From NCBI GenBank assembly GCA_920105625.2, contig OV050030.1, positions 147,445,877 to 147,509,876 of the forward strand: DNA of 64,000 nucleotides, read 5' to 3'. The notes beneath the pieces are model-generated. The model saw only the letters and a list, made by a program, of their open reading frames with translations. It had not been told where the DNA came from and did no database searches. A program made the translations under genes and the position numbers. Source of the stretch: Clusia tigrina. Taxonomy: Eukaryota > Arthropoda > Insecta > Diptera > Clusiidae. Positions 32,708 to 43,643 of the stretch are shown in pieces. Each line of letters starts with the position of its first letter. Positions within the stretch are counted from its first letter, which is position 1.

Positions 32708-34302
32708 CAGTTTGTCAAGAAAGTGTTTGATTTCTCCCCTTCATAATATAGTATTTCTTTATTGGTTTGATTAATTTTTTTGATTCATTTCTTTTAATCC
32801 ATGTATTTACTAATGAACAGTAACAAAAAAAAAAAGAAATATTAAACTTAAGATACAAAAAACATAACAAAAACAAAATTCTCAAAAATTTTGTGGTCAA
32901 GAAAGTGTTTTTACAATTCTGTTTGGAACTAATTTTGCTGCGCAGTGCATTTACCGCTATGAGATTGATGCGCTAAAATAGTTCTTCCTTGCTCATCGAA
33001 TGCAGCACTTTTAGCAAAATTATTGTGAATTTAAGACGTCTGGTAAAATAACGTCATTTGATATGACTCAGTGGTTTACTGTAACCGAAAAAGTGTCCAA
33101 GATTTGTCCGAGATGTTTCCTTTGCCCAGCTAACTATTTATAATATATTAAATCGCATAAAAAACGAAAATAGTCTGTTGCCAAAACCTTCGCACTTCCG
33201 TGCGCACGAAACATCCGATAGAGCAGAAAGCATTTTGGTAAGGAAAGGAGTTGAAACTCCGCAGATTTCTACGAGAGCCCTTTCAAGTCTTCGATTACCT
33301 ACGAAACAGTAAGGCAGGTCCTGATAAAGTACCAGTATATATCAAGAGTTGCACGAAAAAAACCAATGCTTTCAACACAATACATTGACAAGCGATTGTC
33401 TTTCAATAGGATGTACGTGGGGATGACGCTATTTATTGCGATGAGACAAAAATCATGCTTTAGTATAATGGTGGGCCCAATAGAGTGTGGCAACAACCGT
33501 TAAATGCATTGGAAAATCGAAATATTATATTATATTCCAATATTTAAATTCCGCAAAGTTTCTGTCATAGTATCGGGGTGCATATCCAGTAAAGGAGTAG
33601 GAGAACAAAATTTTATAGAGAATAAAATGGATGCAAAACAATATTTGGATATATTTCAAAGTTATTTTCTAAACAGCGCAGGTCATTGAGAGTTCAATAT
33701 TGATAGCAATCCGTAATTCAAATATTACCAAGATAATGAACCAAAACATAAGGCGCATATGGTAAGGATCTGGTTTGTTTATAATAACAAAAAGTGTTAG
33801 ATACGGCAGCTCAGAGTCCACATTGAAAAATTGTGGGAACATTTAAGAAAAAAGGGGGCGAGAGGCAATCAAAAGGTGGAGCAGAGCTCAAAATTGCAAT
33901 ACTAGAGGAATGAAAAAAATACCAGGCGTATACGATGTGCAGAAGTTGATTTATTCCATGAGGAGAATGCTACAAGTCATTATAATACGGGGGGCATACA
34001 AAATATTAAAACCCTTTATAATGCTAATTTTCATTTCTTTATCTCATTTTTCTAAAGAAGTTCTGATTTGTAAAAACACTTTCTTGACAGCAAAATTTTT
34101 GACTATTTTTCTTTTTGTTATGTTTTTTGTATCTTAAGTTTAATATTTCTACTTTTTTTTGTTACTGTTCATTAGTAAATACATTGATTAAAAGAAATGA
34201 ATCAAAAAATTAATCAAAACAATAAAGAAATACTATATTATGAAGGGGAGAAATCAAATTCACAAATTTTTTACCATGTCAAAACACTTTCTGGACAAAC
34301 TG
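32708..34302 (+). mobile_element. Tc1-like transposon with long IR/DR ends, 1,595 bp
   Basis: Flanked by TA (32706-32707 and 34303-34304). Outer ends are CAGTTTGTC(A)AGAAAGTG and its complement. An inner copy GTCAAGAAAGTG at 32898-32909 and its complement at 34077-34088 give the IR/DR architecture of Tc1-like elements, with inverted repeats of about 200 bp. The empty site is seen in the related copy at 59992 (CTTTTATATATGTC), confirming the exact boundaries. Confidence 0.9.
33010..34016 (+). pseudogene. Tc1-like transposase, decayed
   Basis: Readable DDE fragments are CDETKIML (first Asp region, about 33436-33460), VWQQPLNALENRN, VSGCISSKGVGEQNFIENKM in the 33504-33689 frame, DAKQYLDIFQSYFLNSAG, YQDNEPKHKAHMVR (second Asp region, about 33725), and LWEHLRKKG, where the third acidic residue normally lies just before. 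The N-terminal paired domain is barely recognisable. Numerous stops. Confidence 0.75.
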
Positions 34303-34395
34303 TATGTCTTCTGCTTTGCTGTTGAAAAACGTAACAGAAATAGTATGCTTGCCGCAGACGTAGCAAAACAAATCATATTTTTCGAAACAGTCCTA

Positions 34396-35208
34396 AACGG
34401 GCAGTTTAGGTTCGACAAACAACAGCCATATTGTGAGTAGCTAGATGTTGTTAGCTCCCTCACCGTCTTTACCCACCCAACCTGTCAATGAATTCACAAG
34501 TTATCAGCTTCTGCCATCCCTACAGTTCCTCAAATGTTAATTTTTACAATCATATTATCTTTTATATATATGTATGGGCCCAGCGACGCGAGTTGATGTT
34601 CGGCATGTTTATTGCTAAAATCGCTGCAAATCAATATATTAAGTAATTTATTTTTAGGTATGCTTACTTTTTCTACGTTTAAAATAATCATTTTATCATA
34701 TCTAAACCGCATACGTATAATTTCATATAAAATTCAGGTAAAGTAATTCATACAGAGGTTGATAAAATTTTCAGCAAATCATAATACACAATTAAAGATT
34801 ACATACAATTGGGAGAATCAAAGGAAAATATATTTTTAAGTATAACATAATAACGTATTACCTTCATATTTTCTTGTCTATATTTTAAAATTACATACGA
34901 TTTCATTAATCTAAACATTAAATTTCTTTGATATTGTTGTTGTTGTCAGTGCGAATGTAACTCCTCCGCCCTTAGAAAAGCGCTATGGCCAGAGAAAGCT
35001 TGATGTGGTCGGAGCGATACTAGGTTCTGGTTGGAATATTGTTTCGATTCTGCCTTTGTCGTTGGAGGGGCATCTTCTGGTGTCTTCATTTGAGGGTTAG
35101 CTGCTTTGGTTTCTTCTTGTTTTATGGAAATGGTGCAGTAATCGGTGTTTTCTACTCTGGGGCAAGTTTTTTTTCGAGTATTGGACATATTCTTCATTAT
35201 ATAATAAA
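34396..35208. other. Unassigned sequence left of Helitron B
   Basis: No gene recognised. An 83-codon minus-strand frame (34946-35197) is polar and Lys/Glu/Thr-rich without a known domain. 34929-34963 repeats a GATATTGTTGTTGTTGT tract also found at 31798 and 59157. Confidence 0.4.
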
Positions 35209-36375
35209 CTAGCTAACCCGGCAACGTTGTTTTGCCTATATTTTTTTTTAATAAATATTAAATAATAACAAATGTTTGGAATTAATTTTAATGTATACAA
35301 ATTTTTATTGAAAACAAATAAAATAATAAATTATTGTAATGCTAATCTGTGCACGATATTTCTTGTTTCTCCAATTTCGGCATAAACAAATAAATCGGTG
35401 GGTTTACCATCGCGTGAACAGGCTACATATAGCTGTCCATGGGAGAAGCAAGAATTCTCTAAATCTAAGCCACAGATTTGCATTGACCGGCCTTGTGCTT
35501 TGTTGATGGTCATGGCAAAAGCTAAACGAACCGGAAACTGCAGTCGTTTAAATTGTATTGGTACATCTGTTGGAATCATTGGAATTCGTGGCAATAAAAC
35601 ATGTTCCCCTTTGAAGTTTCCATTAATGATAGTTGTCTCCATAATGTGTCCCGCAAGTTTTTTAATAACTAATCTCGCAAATCGACCATAATCATTTTGT
35701 TGTTGGCATAAACGAAAAAAATCAGTAAATGTTGTCTTTGATTGAATAACTGCTCGTTCTGCTGCATTTTGTTCAGTAAAATATACTCGTTGGCCGTTTT
35801 CGAGTTGAATAGCCAAATTAAAAACAAACTGGATCTCTTTCATGAATAGGGAAAGAAAGAATTCGCCATACAGCTTCCTTGCTCCTGATGTATATGCCCA
35901 TTTTGTAGCGTGCAACCTCATCATTTTCATTCACACCTTCTACAGCGAAAACGGCCATGTCGCTACCTTTATGTACATATTTACAGATGTATTTAATTGA
36001 CTTAACTGAACTGCAATATTCAACATTAATATGAGCTTTATATGTTTTGGATAACAGGTGGTGAGTTTGGTACATCCCATTTATTGACAATTTCTATATC
36101 ATTTCTGGCAGTCATCATAAAGGAATATCCACCATCTGCAGTCGATCGTCTACGATACAAGGGATATCCATCATCTCCAGTGATTGTATATGTATAGTGT
36201 TTGTACGAAATGTATGAAAAAAAAACTTTTGTGGCGCCACCTGGCGGATGAAATATATACTATAACCTCACAGACCACAACACAAATATATGTTGTAAAT
36301 TTAGTTATGATATCTCTTATGCTTCCGGAGATCCTTCGAGACGTACCTACGCACGAACGATTTTATATATTAAGA
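35209..36375 (-). mobile_element. Helitron B, internally deleted
   Basis: Complete termini on the minus strand: starts TCTTAATATATAAAATCG (at 36375) and ends GGGTTAGCTAG (35209), between A at 35208 and T at 36376, the A|T target of Helitrons. 1,167 bp. Contains the Rep C-terminus fused to the helicase C-terminus. Confidence 0.9.
35331..36180 (-). pseudogene. Rep-helicase remnant of Helitron B
   Basis: The upstream frame (36090-35818) has YICKYVHKGSD, the Rep catalytic tyrosine motif (KYxxKYxxKG type). The second frame (35930-35331) runs from EQNAAERAVIQSKTTFTDFF directly into RFARLVIKKLAGHIMETTI and the helicase tail FAMTINKAQGRSM. The helicase Walker A and B regions have been removed by deletion at a TCTCG microhomology near 35681. 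The HUH half of Rep is also missing, so it is non-autonomous. Confidence 0.8.
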
Positions 36376-36599
36376 TATTGTTCTGTGTCATTAATTGGTT
36401 GTGTAATTCGTTTATACTATTGGTATAAATATTATATTTGGAAAAATATAATAGGCTTTGAGGCTTATTAATTCATAAAAGTTTTTGTCTGGCATTAAAT
36501 GGGTGTCTTGTGGGTTCGATTGTCTATGTATTTAATTTAACTCTTTTGGACTTAGTTTTGAATTAATATTTAGTTCTACTAAGAATATTCCTTGTTTCC

Positions 36600-37494
36600 T
36601 ATTTTCGAATATTTTTTCCTTTTTAGTATTTTTGCTTTATGTAATTTTTTGTTTGTTGTTGTTATAAGAGTTAGTTTGTTGTTTTGTTGGATTTTATGTT
36701 TAGTTAATCTGGGAGTGAAAATTGTCGGGGTTTGTTTTATTCTTGTTAAGTTGGTCTATTCTTTTACAGGTTTCTGTTTCTAACTTTTCTTTCACTATGG
36801 GATATAGAATCTCTTGGTATTCGTTTAGTTTTCTCAGATACTCGTGTTCGTTATTAAATGGAACTTTTTTAGTGAATTCATCGGTTCGGCCATAGAGAAG
36901 TTCATATGGGGTTGGTTTAGTTGTAGAGTGAATAGCGTTGTTATATGTTATCATTGTTTCAAAAAGTATTTCTTCATGGTATAATTCTTATTTAGTTTCT
37001 TTCCTTTTTGTTAGTATGAGCCTGTCTCTTTCCGTTAGAGTTGAGTGTAATCTTTCTACTGGTGAATTACTGCTGGATTGCTGGAAAGAGGTTACATGTG
37101 ATTCAATGTCATATTGTCTACAAAAGTCTTTGAAAATATTACTGGAGAATTCTGAGCCTTGGTCATGAACTCTTTTCTTTGGAATTCCGTACTGGCTAAT
37201 GAAGTTTTTTAGAGCTTTAAGCATTGCAATACTAGTTCTATTTGGAAGGTTTTGGGCTGAAGCAAATTTTGAGAATTTATCAATTATTGCTAATATTTGG
37301 TTGTCGTTTATGGTATATACGAGCATGTCGATGTGTAGTATGTCGAGTGGTTTGGAAGCGGTTTCAGGTTTATTGAATTTTAGTTTTGGGGGCTGTCTAT
37401 CGTATATGAGGGTTTGGCTTTTTTCACAATTGTTCAAGGTTTGCTTAATTTTATTTTTCATAAATGGAAAGTAATATTTTCTTTTTAAATGCAA
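36600..37494 (-). pseudogene. Integrase of gypsy 1
   Basis: The frame 37494-36988 has the first catalytic Asp in DILHIDMLVYTIND, the second in HDQGSEFSSNIFKDF and the Glu in SSNSPVERLHSTLTERD. A stop at about 36987 separates the C-terminal part (36954-36700: TTKPTPYELLYGR). The tail continues to about 36545 in this family (seen better in gypsy 2). Catalytic residues present, frame broken. Confidence 0.8.
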
Positions 37495-37619
37495 AAGAGT
37501 TTCATTAATTCCTCTATGGATGTTGTTTGTATAGTATTCTCATTTCTTGTTCATTTTCTTATTTATCATCTTACCTTATGTCCATAAGTTTTTCTGTGCA
37601 CCTTAATACTCTGAAAAGA

Positions 37620-38530
37620 TTATTGTGTGAGAAGTGTTTTGAGTAGGTACCTTTGCGGAACTATGCGGAAAATTTTATTATCAGTGTAAATGGGAAATAC
37701 CCTATTGGGTGTACAGAAGGCTTTGAAAATATAGGTTACGGTTTGTTCGTCAAAGTGGGGTCGTCTTATTATTCGTCTTTGTTTGTCTTTGAATATTGTT
37801 TCTAAAGTCATTGAGGCACCATTTAAGCTCTCTTCGAGTACTATTTGTATATTAATTTCATTTAATGGTTTTTCCGATATGAATATTCCGTCGTTGAGAT
37901 TTTCGTCTGAGGAGTGTAGTACGGTGGCGCCTTGAGTTCCCTGAATTGAAGTTACGTCGTTAAAGTATGCTTCGATTCGTTTGTTGCTCATAGTGGTGTC
38001 TATTTTTATTCTGCTTAATGCATCTGCATTAGTGTTTATTTTGCCCTTTCTATAAATTATTTCATAATCGGAGTCTTCTAGCCTAAGTCTTCATCGCATG
38101 AGTTTTGAGTTGGGTTCTTTTAGGTCCATTAGCCAAGTGAGAGGTCTATGGTCTGTGACAATTTTGAATTTGCGACCGAAAAGGTATAGTCTGAAGTAGG
38201 TGGTTGCCCAAACAATAGCTAACAATTCTTTTTCTATGGTACTGTAGTTAGTTTCGTGATTATTAAGAGTACGACTGGTGTAACATATCGGTTTGTCACT
38301 ACCAATTGTTCCTTGTGACAATACAGCCCCTAGTGCTACGTTACTAGCATCTGTTGTTAGAATAAAAGGTTTGGAAAAAACTGGGTATTGTAGAATATGG
38401 TCTTTTATTAAGTGGTCTTTACATGTCTCAAATGTTTTTGTGTATGCGGTCGTTAGTTCTACAGATTTATCTTTTTTCAGGCACGTTGTTAGTGGCTTGA
38501 CTATTTTTGCAAAATCTTTTATGCATTTTC
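37620..38530 (-). pseudogene. RNase H and pol linker of gypsy 1
   Basis: The frame 38321-38091 reads [20 protein letters not shown], then [20 protein letters not shown] and [17 protein letters not shown], the standard RNase H of gypsy. A frameshift near 38090 leads into the linker toward integrase (37991-37620: EAYFNDVTSIQGTQG). Confidence 0.8.
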
Positions 38531-38576
38531 TATAGTATCCTAATAGACCTAGGAAGACTTTGATGTCTCTTTGTAT

Positions 38577-39735
38577 CTAATGGATTGGAAAATTTTTAAT
38601 GGCATGGATTTTGTAGAGGTTGGGTTTCATACCACTAGTTGAGACTATGTGTCGCAAGAAAGTAATCTCCTTCTTTAGAAATTCTGATTTGTCGATTTGT
38701 ATTTTAAAGTTTGCTTTTACTAACCTATTGAAAATTTGGTTTAGGTTTTGGATGTGTTCTGCGAGAGAGGTCGAATAGATAATAATGTCGTCCAAGTATA
38801 CCAGGCATGTTTTTCCCACTAGATCTTTAAGGACATTATCCATAACTTTTTGGAATGTTGATGGGGCATTTTTAAGACCAAAAGGCATTTTCACATATTC
38901 GTAATATCCGTTTTCAACTATGAAGGTTGTTTTCTGAATGTCATTCGGGTTCATTTCGATTTGGAGGAATCCACTTGCTAAGTCCAATGTCGAGAAATAC
39001 ATGCATTTACCTAATTTATCTAGTATGTCTGCAATATTAGGAATTGGGTATCGATCTTACACAGTTTTCTCATTAAGTATGCAATAATCAATAACTAAGC
39101 GCCACTTTTGTTTACCACTAGCATCCTTCTTTTTTGCTACTATCCAAACCGGTGCACTCCATGTTGAAAGGCTTTGTCTAATTATTCCCTGAACTAACAT
39201 GTCTCTTATTTGTGTGTTTACTTCTGTTTTGTGTACGTATGGGTATCTATAAGATTTGGTATTTATGGGTATATTGTCTGTTGTGCTAATGTTGTGTTTT
39301 ATGTTGTTTGTAAATGTTAATGCTTGGTATTTTTTGAAGAAAATGTTGTCGTATGTTTTGCAAAGGTTGATGAGTCGAATGCGTTCTTAGTAATTTAGGT
39401 GGTCTGTGCGAAGTAGTTCGGAAATATTTTTAGAATTTGTGAATTGGGTTCCTTCTATATTCCAATTGTTGATTTCTATAAAGTCTGATTTTATGTATGG
39501 TTCTACTTTAATGGGTTGTTCTAAAAAAAGGGTCTATTCGTTTTCAGAATTGTTTTGTATCTCTAATTCGCTATACCAGTCCTTTGCGATGTATAAGCCG
39601 TCGGATATGTGAAGGTAAGGGGTTAGCTTAGTTGGTTCCACAATAATATCACCATTTCGGAAATCTACTGGTAGCTTGATCAGTGTTTTGGATTTGGAAG
39701 GGATACTATGTGTACCTGATGTGTAATTGGTACAC
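38577..39735 (-). pseudogene. Reverse transcriptase of gypsy 1
   Basis: The C-terminal frame (39002-38577) has [16 protein letters not shown] (first catalytic Asp), [20 protein letters not shown] and the active site YLDD at 38798-38787. A stop just upstream, about 39060, separates the N-terminal part, which has KPLSYRYP-like and IRQSLSTWSAPVWIVAKKKD segments as in gypsy 2 (52417-53088). The frame 39737-39534 is the protease-RT linker. Confidence 0.85.
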
Positions 39736-39749
39736 ATAGTTTTTTTGTA

Positions 39750-40172
39750 TTAGTTTAATGGTATTATTGCATTGGTGGTATTTAAGGTTTGTGCAGGAAG
39801 ATCGAATTTTGCCTTTAGTTGTGTTAGTAGGTCGAGTCCTATTAATCCGTCGAAGCAGTTGTGGAATTTAAAAATTGAAAAGGTCATGTTGCCTGAGTCA
39901 TCAAATTCGGAGAAGATTGGCAAATTAATTGTTTTGTCTATTTGGTAACTGATCAGAACTGTGGTGATTATAATTGGTTTGCAATTCTTTTGAAACTGTA
40001 ACTCAATGAATTCAGGGCTGATAAAAGAAGATGATGCGCCTGTATCTGTTAAGAATCTTAGGGGACGCCCAAATGGGGATGAAATGTTAATACATGGTAG
40101 GGTGCATCCGTGCGTATTTACGTCTAAGTAACCCGTTGATGGTTCGAGGCAGGCATTCGAAAATTTTGACAA
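39750..40172 (-). pseudogene. Aspartic protease of gypsy 1
   Basis: The catalytic site is intact in PLRFLTDTGASSSFISPEFI, with the downstream hydrophobic Gly motif in CFDGLIGLDLLTQLKAKF. The frame is open through the protease but separated from gag and RT by frame breaks. Gypsy 2 has lost most of this domain. Confidence 0.8.
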
Positions 40173-41273
40173 TCGTCAATGTTGTCATTATTTTCTTCTT
40201 CCTCTTCTATTTGTCCCGCCTTAGTTACAAGGTTTTCCTTGCAATTCACATTGTGTAATTCTCCAGTATTAGGCTTTATATAAATCGATCCTGAAGTCTG
40301 GTTTGTTTTTCTGGACATGGTTGAGTTTTTCATGTTGGTGTATCCAGTGCGAGTATCCATGGGATCGTATTTCCGGTTTTGACTGAAGTTACCGAAGCCA
40401 GAACTGGTATCCATTAGTTCGTGTTTCGATTGGTAATTTCTATTGAAAGAGTTTCAATTGAAGGGTCTTTGGTTTATCATATTATAATTCTGACTTTGAA
40501 AATTCGGGTTAAATTGGGGATATCTTGTTCTAGTATAATTTTCTCTGTACCTAATTATACTATGTCTTGGGTATGGTGAATGTTGTGGACTAAAATAGGA
40601 TGTGCGTGGCTCGGTTGTTTGATAGAAAATATTTTGCTCCTTTATACAAAATGCCAGTGCAGTTGCTAGTGTATCTGGTCTCATTGCCCTTATACATGAT
40701 CCTAAATGTTCTCTTAATCCCGTTAGAAATGCATTCAAACACATCTCTGTATACAGGTCGTTTTTCGTATTGATCACACTGCTATCAGTTTCGTGTATCA
40801 AAATTTTGTTGCTAAGAGTCGATTGAATTTCTATTACTTCGTTATAAAAACTTTCGACCGACAGCATATTCTGATTCAAGTTATGTAAATCGCGTATAAG
40901 TGAGGTTTCCGTTCTTTTGTCTGAATAGTTAAGAATCAGAATTTTCTTTATTTCATCTCAAATTAAGGGTGTGCCGAACATGCTGAGGATTTCCTTCGCT
41001 TGACCTTCTACTTCATTCCTAATTGCCCTTAAAAGAACATTGCCATAAGGAGTGTTGTCTGTTCCCTGGGTGTATAAAATAATCTCTTCTATAATATTTA
41101 TGAACTCCTCTCTATGAGTTCTAGGTTGCCATCGATTTTGGCAAATCTTTGATTGCATCGGGAATTCTAAGTGAATTGAAAATATCTACTGGATGCATAT
41201 CATTTCTGGCTGCGTTAGCCGAAGTGCCTGGGTGTGGATTAGTTGTCATTATATTTGTTTGGTCGAGTTCCAT
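40124..41273 (-). pseudogene. gag of gypsy 1
   Basis: Start MELDQTNIMTTNPHPGTSAN at 41273, conserved in gypsy 2 at 54718. The capsid-like part is in frames 41158-40958 (REEFINIIEEIILYTQGTDN) and 40879-40454 (NQNMLSVESFYNEVIEIQST, then LNAFLTGLREHLGSCIRAMR). An Asn/Tyr-rich tail at 40414-40124 leads into protease. No zinc knuckle seen. Frameshifts at about 41150, 40960 and 40450. Confidence 0.7.
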
Positions 41274-41563
41274 TATGCATTCCTAAAGAATTTTTTTTTA
41301 ATTGGGAGGGTGATGGTGTAGAGTCTTCTGGAATTGAAGTTAGGATTCTGGATTCAAATAAATTTGGGTATACCCAGAATTTTAAATGTTTGTTCTTATA
41401 GACAATTATGAATTATGGACCCCTTATTCCGTGTAATTTGAATTAATATATTGTAAATAATTATGAATTTATATAATTCATTTTTATACCAGTATATATA
41501 CATTCCTTTAACAGATTTAGCTTTTTTATTTTTTATTTTTTTTATTTTTTTTGTGTATATATA

Positions 41564-43231
41564 CTAGCTAGCCCGGAAACGTTGTATTGCCTATATTTTT
41601 TTAAAATAAATGTTTAATAATAAAAAATGTTTGGAATTAATTTTAATGTATAAAAATTTTTATTGAAAACAAATAAAATAATAAATTATTGTAATGCTAA
41701 TCTGTGCACGATATTTCTTGTTTCACCATTTTCGGCATAAGCAAATAAATCGGTGGGTTTACCAACGCGTGAACAGGCTACATATAGCTGTCCATGGGAG
41801 AAGCACGAATTCTCTAAATCTAAGCCACAGATTTGCATTGACTGGCCTTGTGCTTTTTTGATGGTCATGGCAAAAGCTATACGAACCGGGAACTGCAGTC
41901 GTTTAAATTGTATTGGTACATCTGTTGGAATCATTGGAATTCGTGGCAATAAAACATGTTCCCCTTTGAAGTTTCCATTAATGATAGTTGCCTCCATAAC
42001 GTGTCCCGCAAGTTTTTTAATAACTAATCTCGTTGTGTTACAAAGTTTTGGCGCATTGAGATTTCGTAACAAAATGATTGGGAAACCAACTTTCAATTGT
42101 AAAATATTTGACGGAAGACCTGGTAAATCCAAAGAATTTAGAAATTCTATTGGGAAATTAACGGCTTCATTTTCATCCACCACTGTATTGGCGTGGCGTT
42201 GAACTGGCAGCAGTGTCGGCAAGAGTTAAATCCCAATGCACATCTCCTTCTAAAAATCCTAATGCTCGGCATGAATCATGATACGTTGTATGTAGTTGAC
42301 CATTTACAGTTTTCAAATATTCGAACGATGTTGGTCCAGGAATATTAATTAACAACAATCGTAAAAAAGGCATTCTCGCTGTTGGGGATGAACTGTGTAT
42401 AGTCGGCCTAATGCATTAGTACAAAATATTCCTGGATAATCGGCAACAGCTTTTCCTCTTTTACGGGGTTCCCATGTTTTTCTCGACTTATTCCACGTGA
42501 AATAGGTTGGTACTTCAGCATAGAGCAATGTTCTCGCAAATCGACCATAATCATTTTGTTGTTGGCATAAACGAAAAAAATCAGTAAATGTTGTCTTTGG
42601 TTGAATAACTGCTCGTTCTGCTGCATTTTGTTCAGTAAAATATACTCGTTGGCCGTTTTCGAGTTGAATAGCCAAATTAACGACAACTGGATCTCTTTCA
42701 TGAATAGGGAAAGAGAGAATTCGCCATACAGCTTCATTGCTGCTGATGTATCTGCCCATTTGGTAGCGTGCAACCTCATCATTTTCATTCACACCTTCTA
42801 CAGCGAAAATGGCCATGTCGCTACCTTTATGTACATATTTACAGATGTATTTAATTGACTTAACTGAACTGCAATATTCAGCATTAATATGAGCTTTATA
42901 TGTTTTGGATAACAGGTGGTGAGTATGGTACATCCCATTTATTAACAATTTCTATATCATTTCTGGGAGTCATCATAAAGGAATATCCACCATCTTCAGT
43001 CGATCGTCTACGATACAAAGGATATCCATCATTGCCAGTGATTGTATATGTATAGTGTTTGTACGAAATGTGTGAAAAAAACTTTTGTGGCGCCACCTGG
43101 CGGTTGAAATATATACTATAACCTCACAGGCCACGACACAAATATATGTTGTAAATTTAGTTATGATATCTTTTATGGTTCCGGAGATCCTTCGAGACGT
43201 ACCTACGCACGAACGATTTTATATATTAAGA
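41564..43231 (-). mobile_element. Helitron C, internally deleted
   Basis: Same termini as B: TC start at 43231-43230, CTAG end at 41567-41564, between A (41563) and T (43232). 1,668 bp. Keeps the Rep tyrosine region and C-terminal helicase. The first 77 bp of its 5' end are included in the 1,412-bp tandem duplication. Confidence 0.9.
41686..43096 (-). pseudogene. Rep and helicase remnant of Helitron C
   Basis: The frame 42948-42349 is the best Rep segment in the window: SIKYICKYVHKGSDMAIFAV (tyrosine motif), EVPTYFTWNKSRKTWEPRKRG, ending near the junction to helicase. The frame 42222-41686 begins LLPVQRHA and jumps to TVVDENEAVNFPIEF, so the Walker A/B half is deleted at a TGTAT-type microhomology near 42186. 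The C-terminal FAMTIKKAQGQSM and YVACSRVGKPTDL remain. The HUH motif is absent. Confidence 0.8.
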
Positions 43232-43235
43232 TATT

Positions 43236-43643
43236 AGCTGTATTCCAATGGCACTGGATCTTATCCAATTTAATGCAAAGCAGCAACAAATTTTGATCCA
43301 ACTTCATTTTCAGATCCAACTATGGGATCCGGAAGTGTTCGGAAAGCAACAGTACGGAAAGTAGTGCCTGTATTTGGCACTATTGGCAAAAGTCTACAAT
43401 CAATCAAGCTGATGCCGATTATTGTGGTTTTTCGTTGTTTTCAATTTTTATTTTAATATATTGTCTTTAATTTCATTCAATTCAACAATGTCTCAAAACT
43501 CTAAAAACAGATATTTTTATATTTTTCATCTGTTTTGCTTGACAACTAAAGAAAAGTGCAGCCAAGTTTAACGTGGAACCATTATTTGGATCGAAACCAT
43601 TCCAATGAGATTGGATCCGATCCAATACCATTGGAATACAGCT
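43236..43643. mobile_element. 408-bp MITE with AGCTGTATTCCAATGG inverted ends, copy 1
   Basis: TIR of at least 25 bp with few mismatches and a 3-bp ATT duplication (43233-43235 and 43644-43646). The uninterrupted site is present in gypsy 1 at 36376-36385. No coding capacity. The 3-bp duplication suggests the PIF/Harbinger superfamily, though the usual target is TWA, so the assignment is tentative. Confidence 0.85.

Larger units (their letters stand above)
31411..34395. mobile_element. Unrecognised element, copy 1 (split by a Tc1-like insertion)
   Basis: Matches 58754-60090 along its length. The left end encodes on the plus strand a C-terminus CLNKRTFPLHNQFYNEQI-like, ending LYHKICLF then stop (partly frameshifted here). 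The middle has a minisatellite (about 31550-31790). The right part encodes on the minus strand a decayed protein with HDDATCYVCQN and, further on, EILAAELKSLHLLEPGV-like segments, which resemble a large uncharacterised arthropod protein family. The Tc1-like element (32708-34302) interrupts it, and the remainder resumes at 34305. Confidence 0.55.
36376..41563 (-). mobile_element. gypsy element 1 (gag-pol, no env, no visible LTR)
   Basis: Minus-strand order from right: gag (ATG at 41273), protease, RT, RNase H, integrase. It is bounded exactly by the 3' end of Helitron C (41564) and the 5' end of Helitron B (36375). No direct terminal repeat was found between its 5' leader (41274-41563) and 3' tail (36376-36600). 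Moderate decay, much more complete than gypsy 2. Confidence 0.8.
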
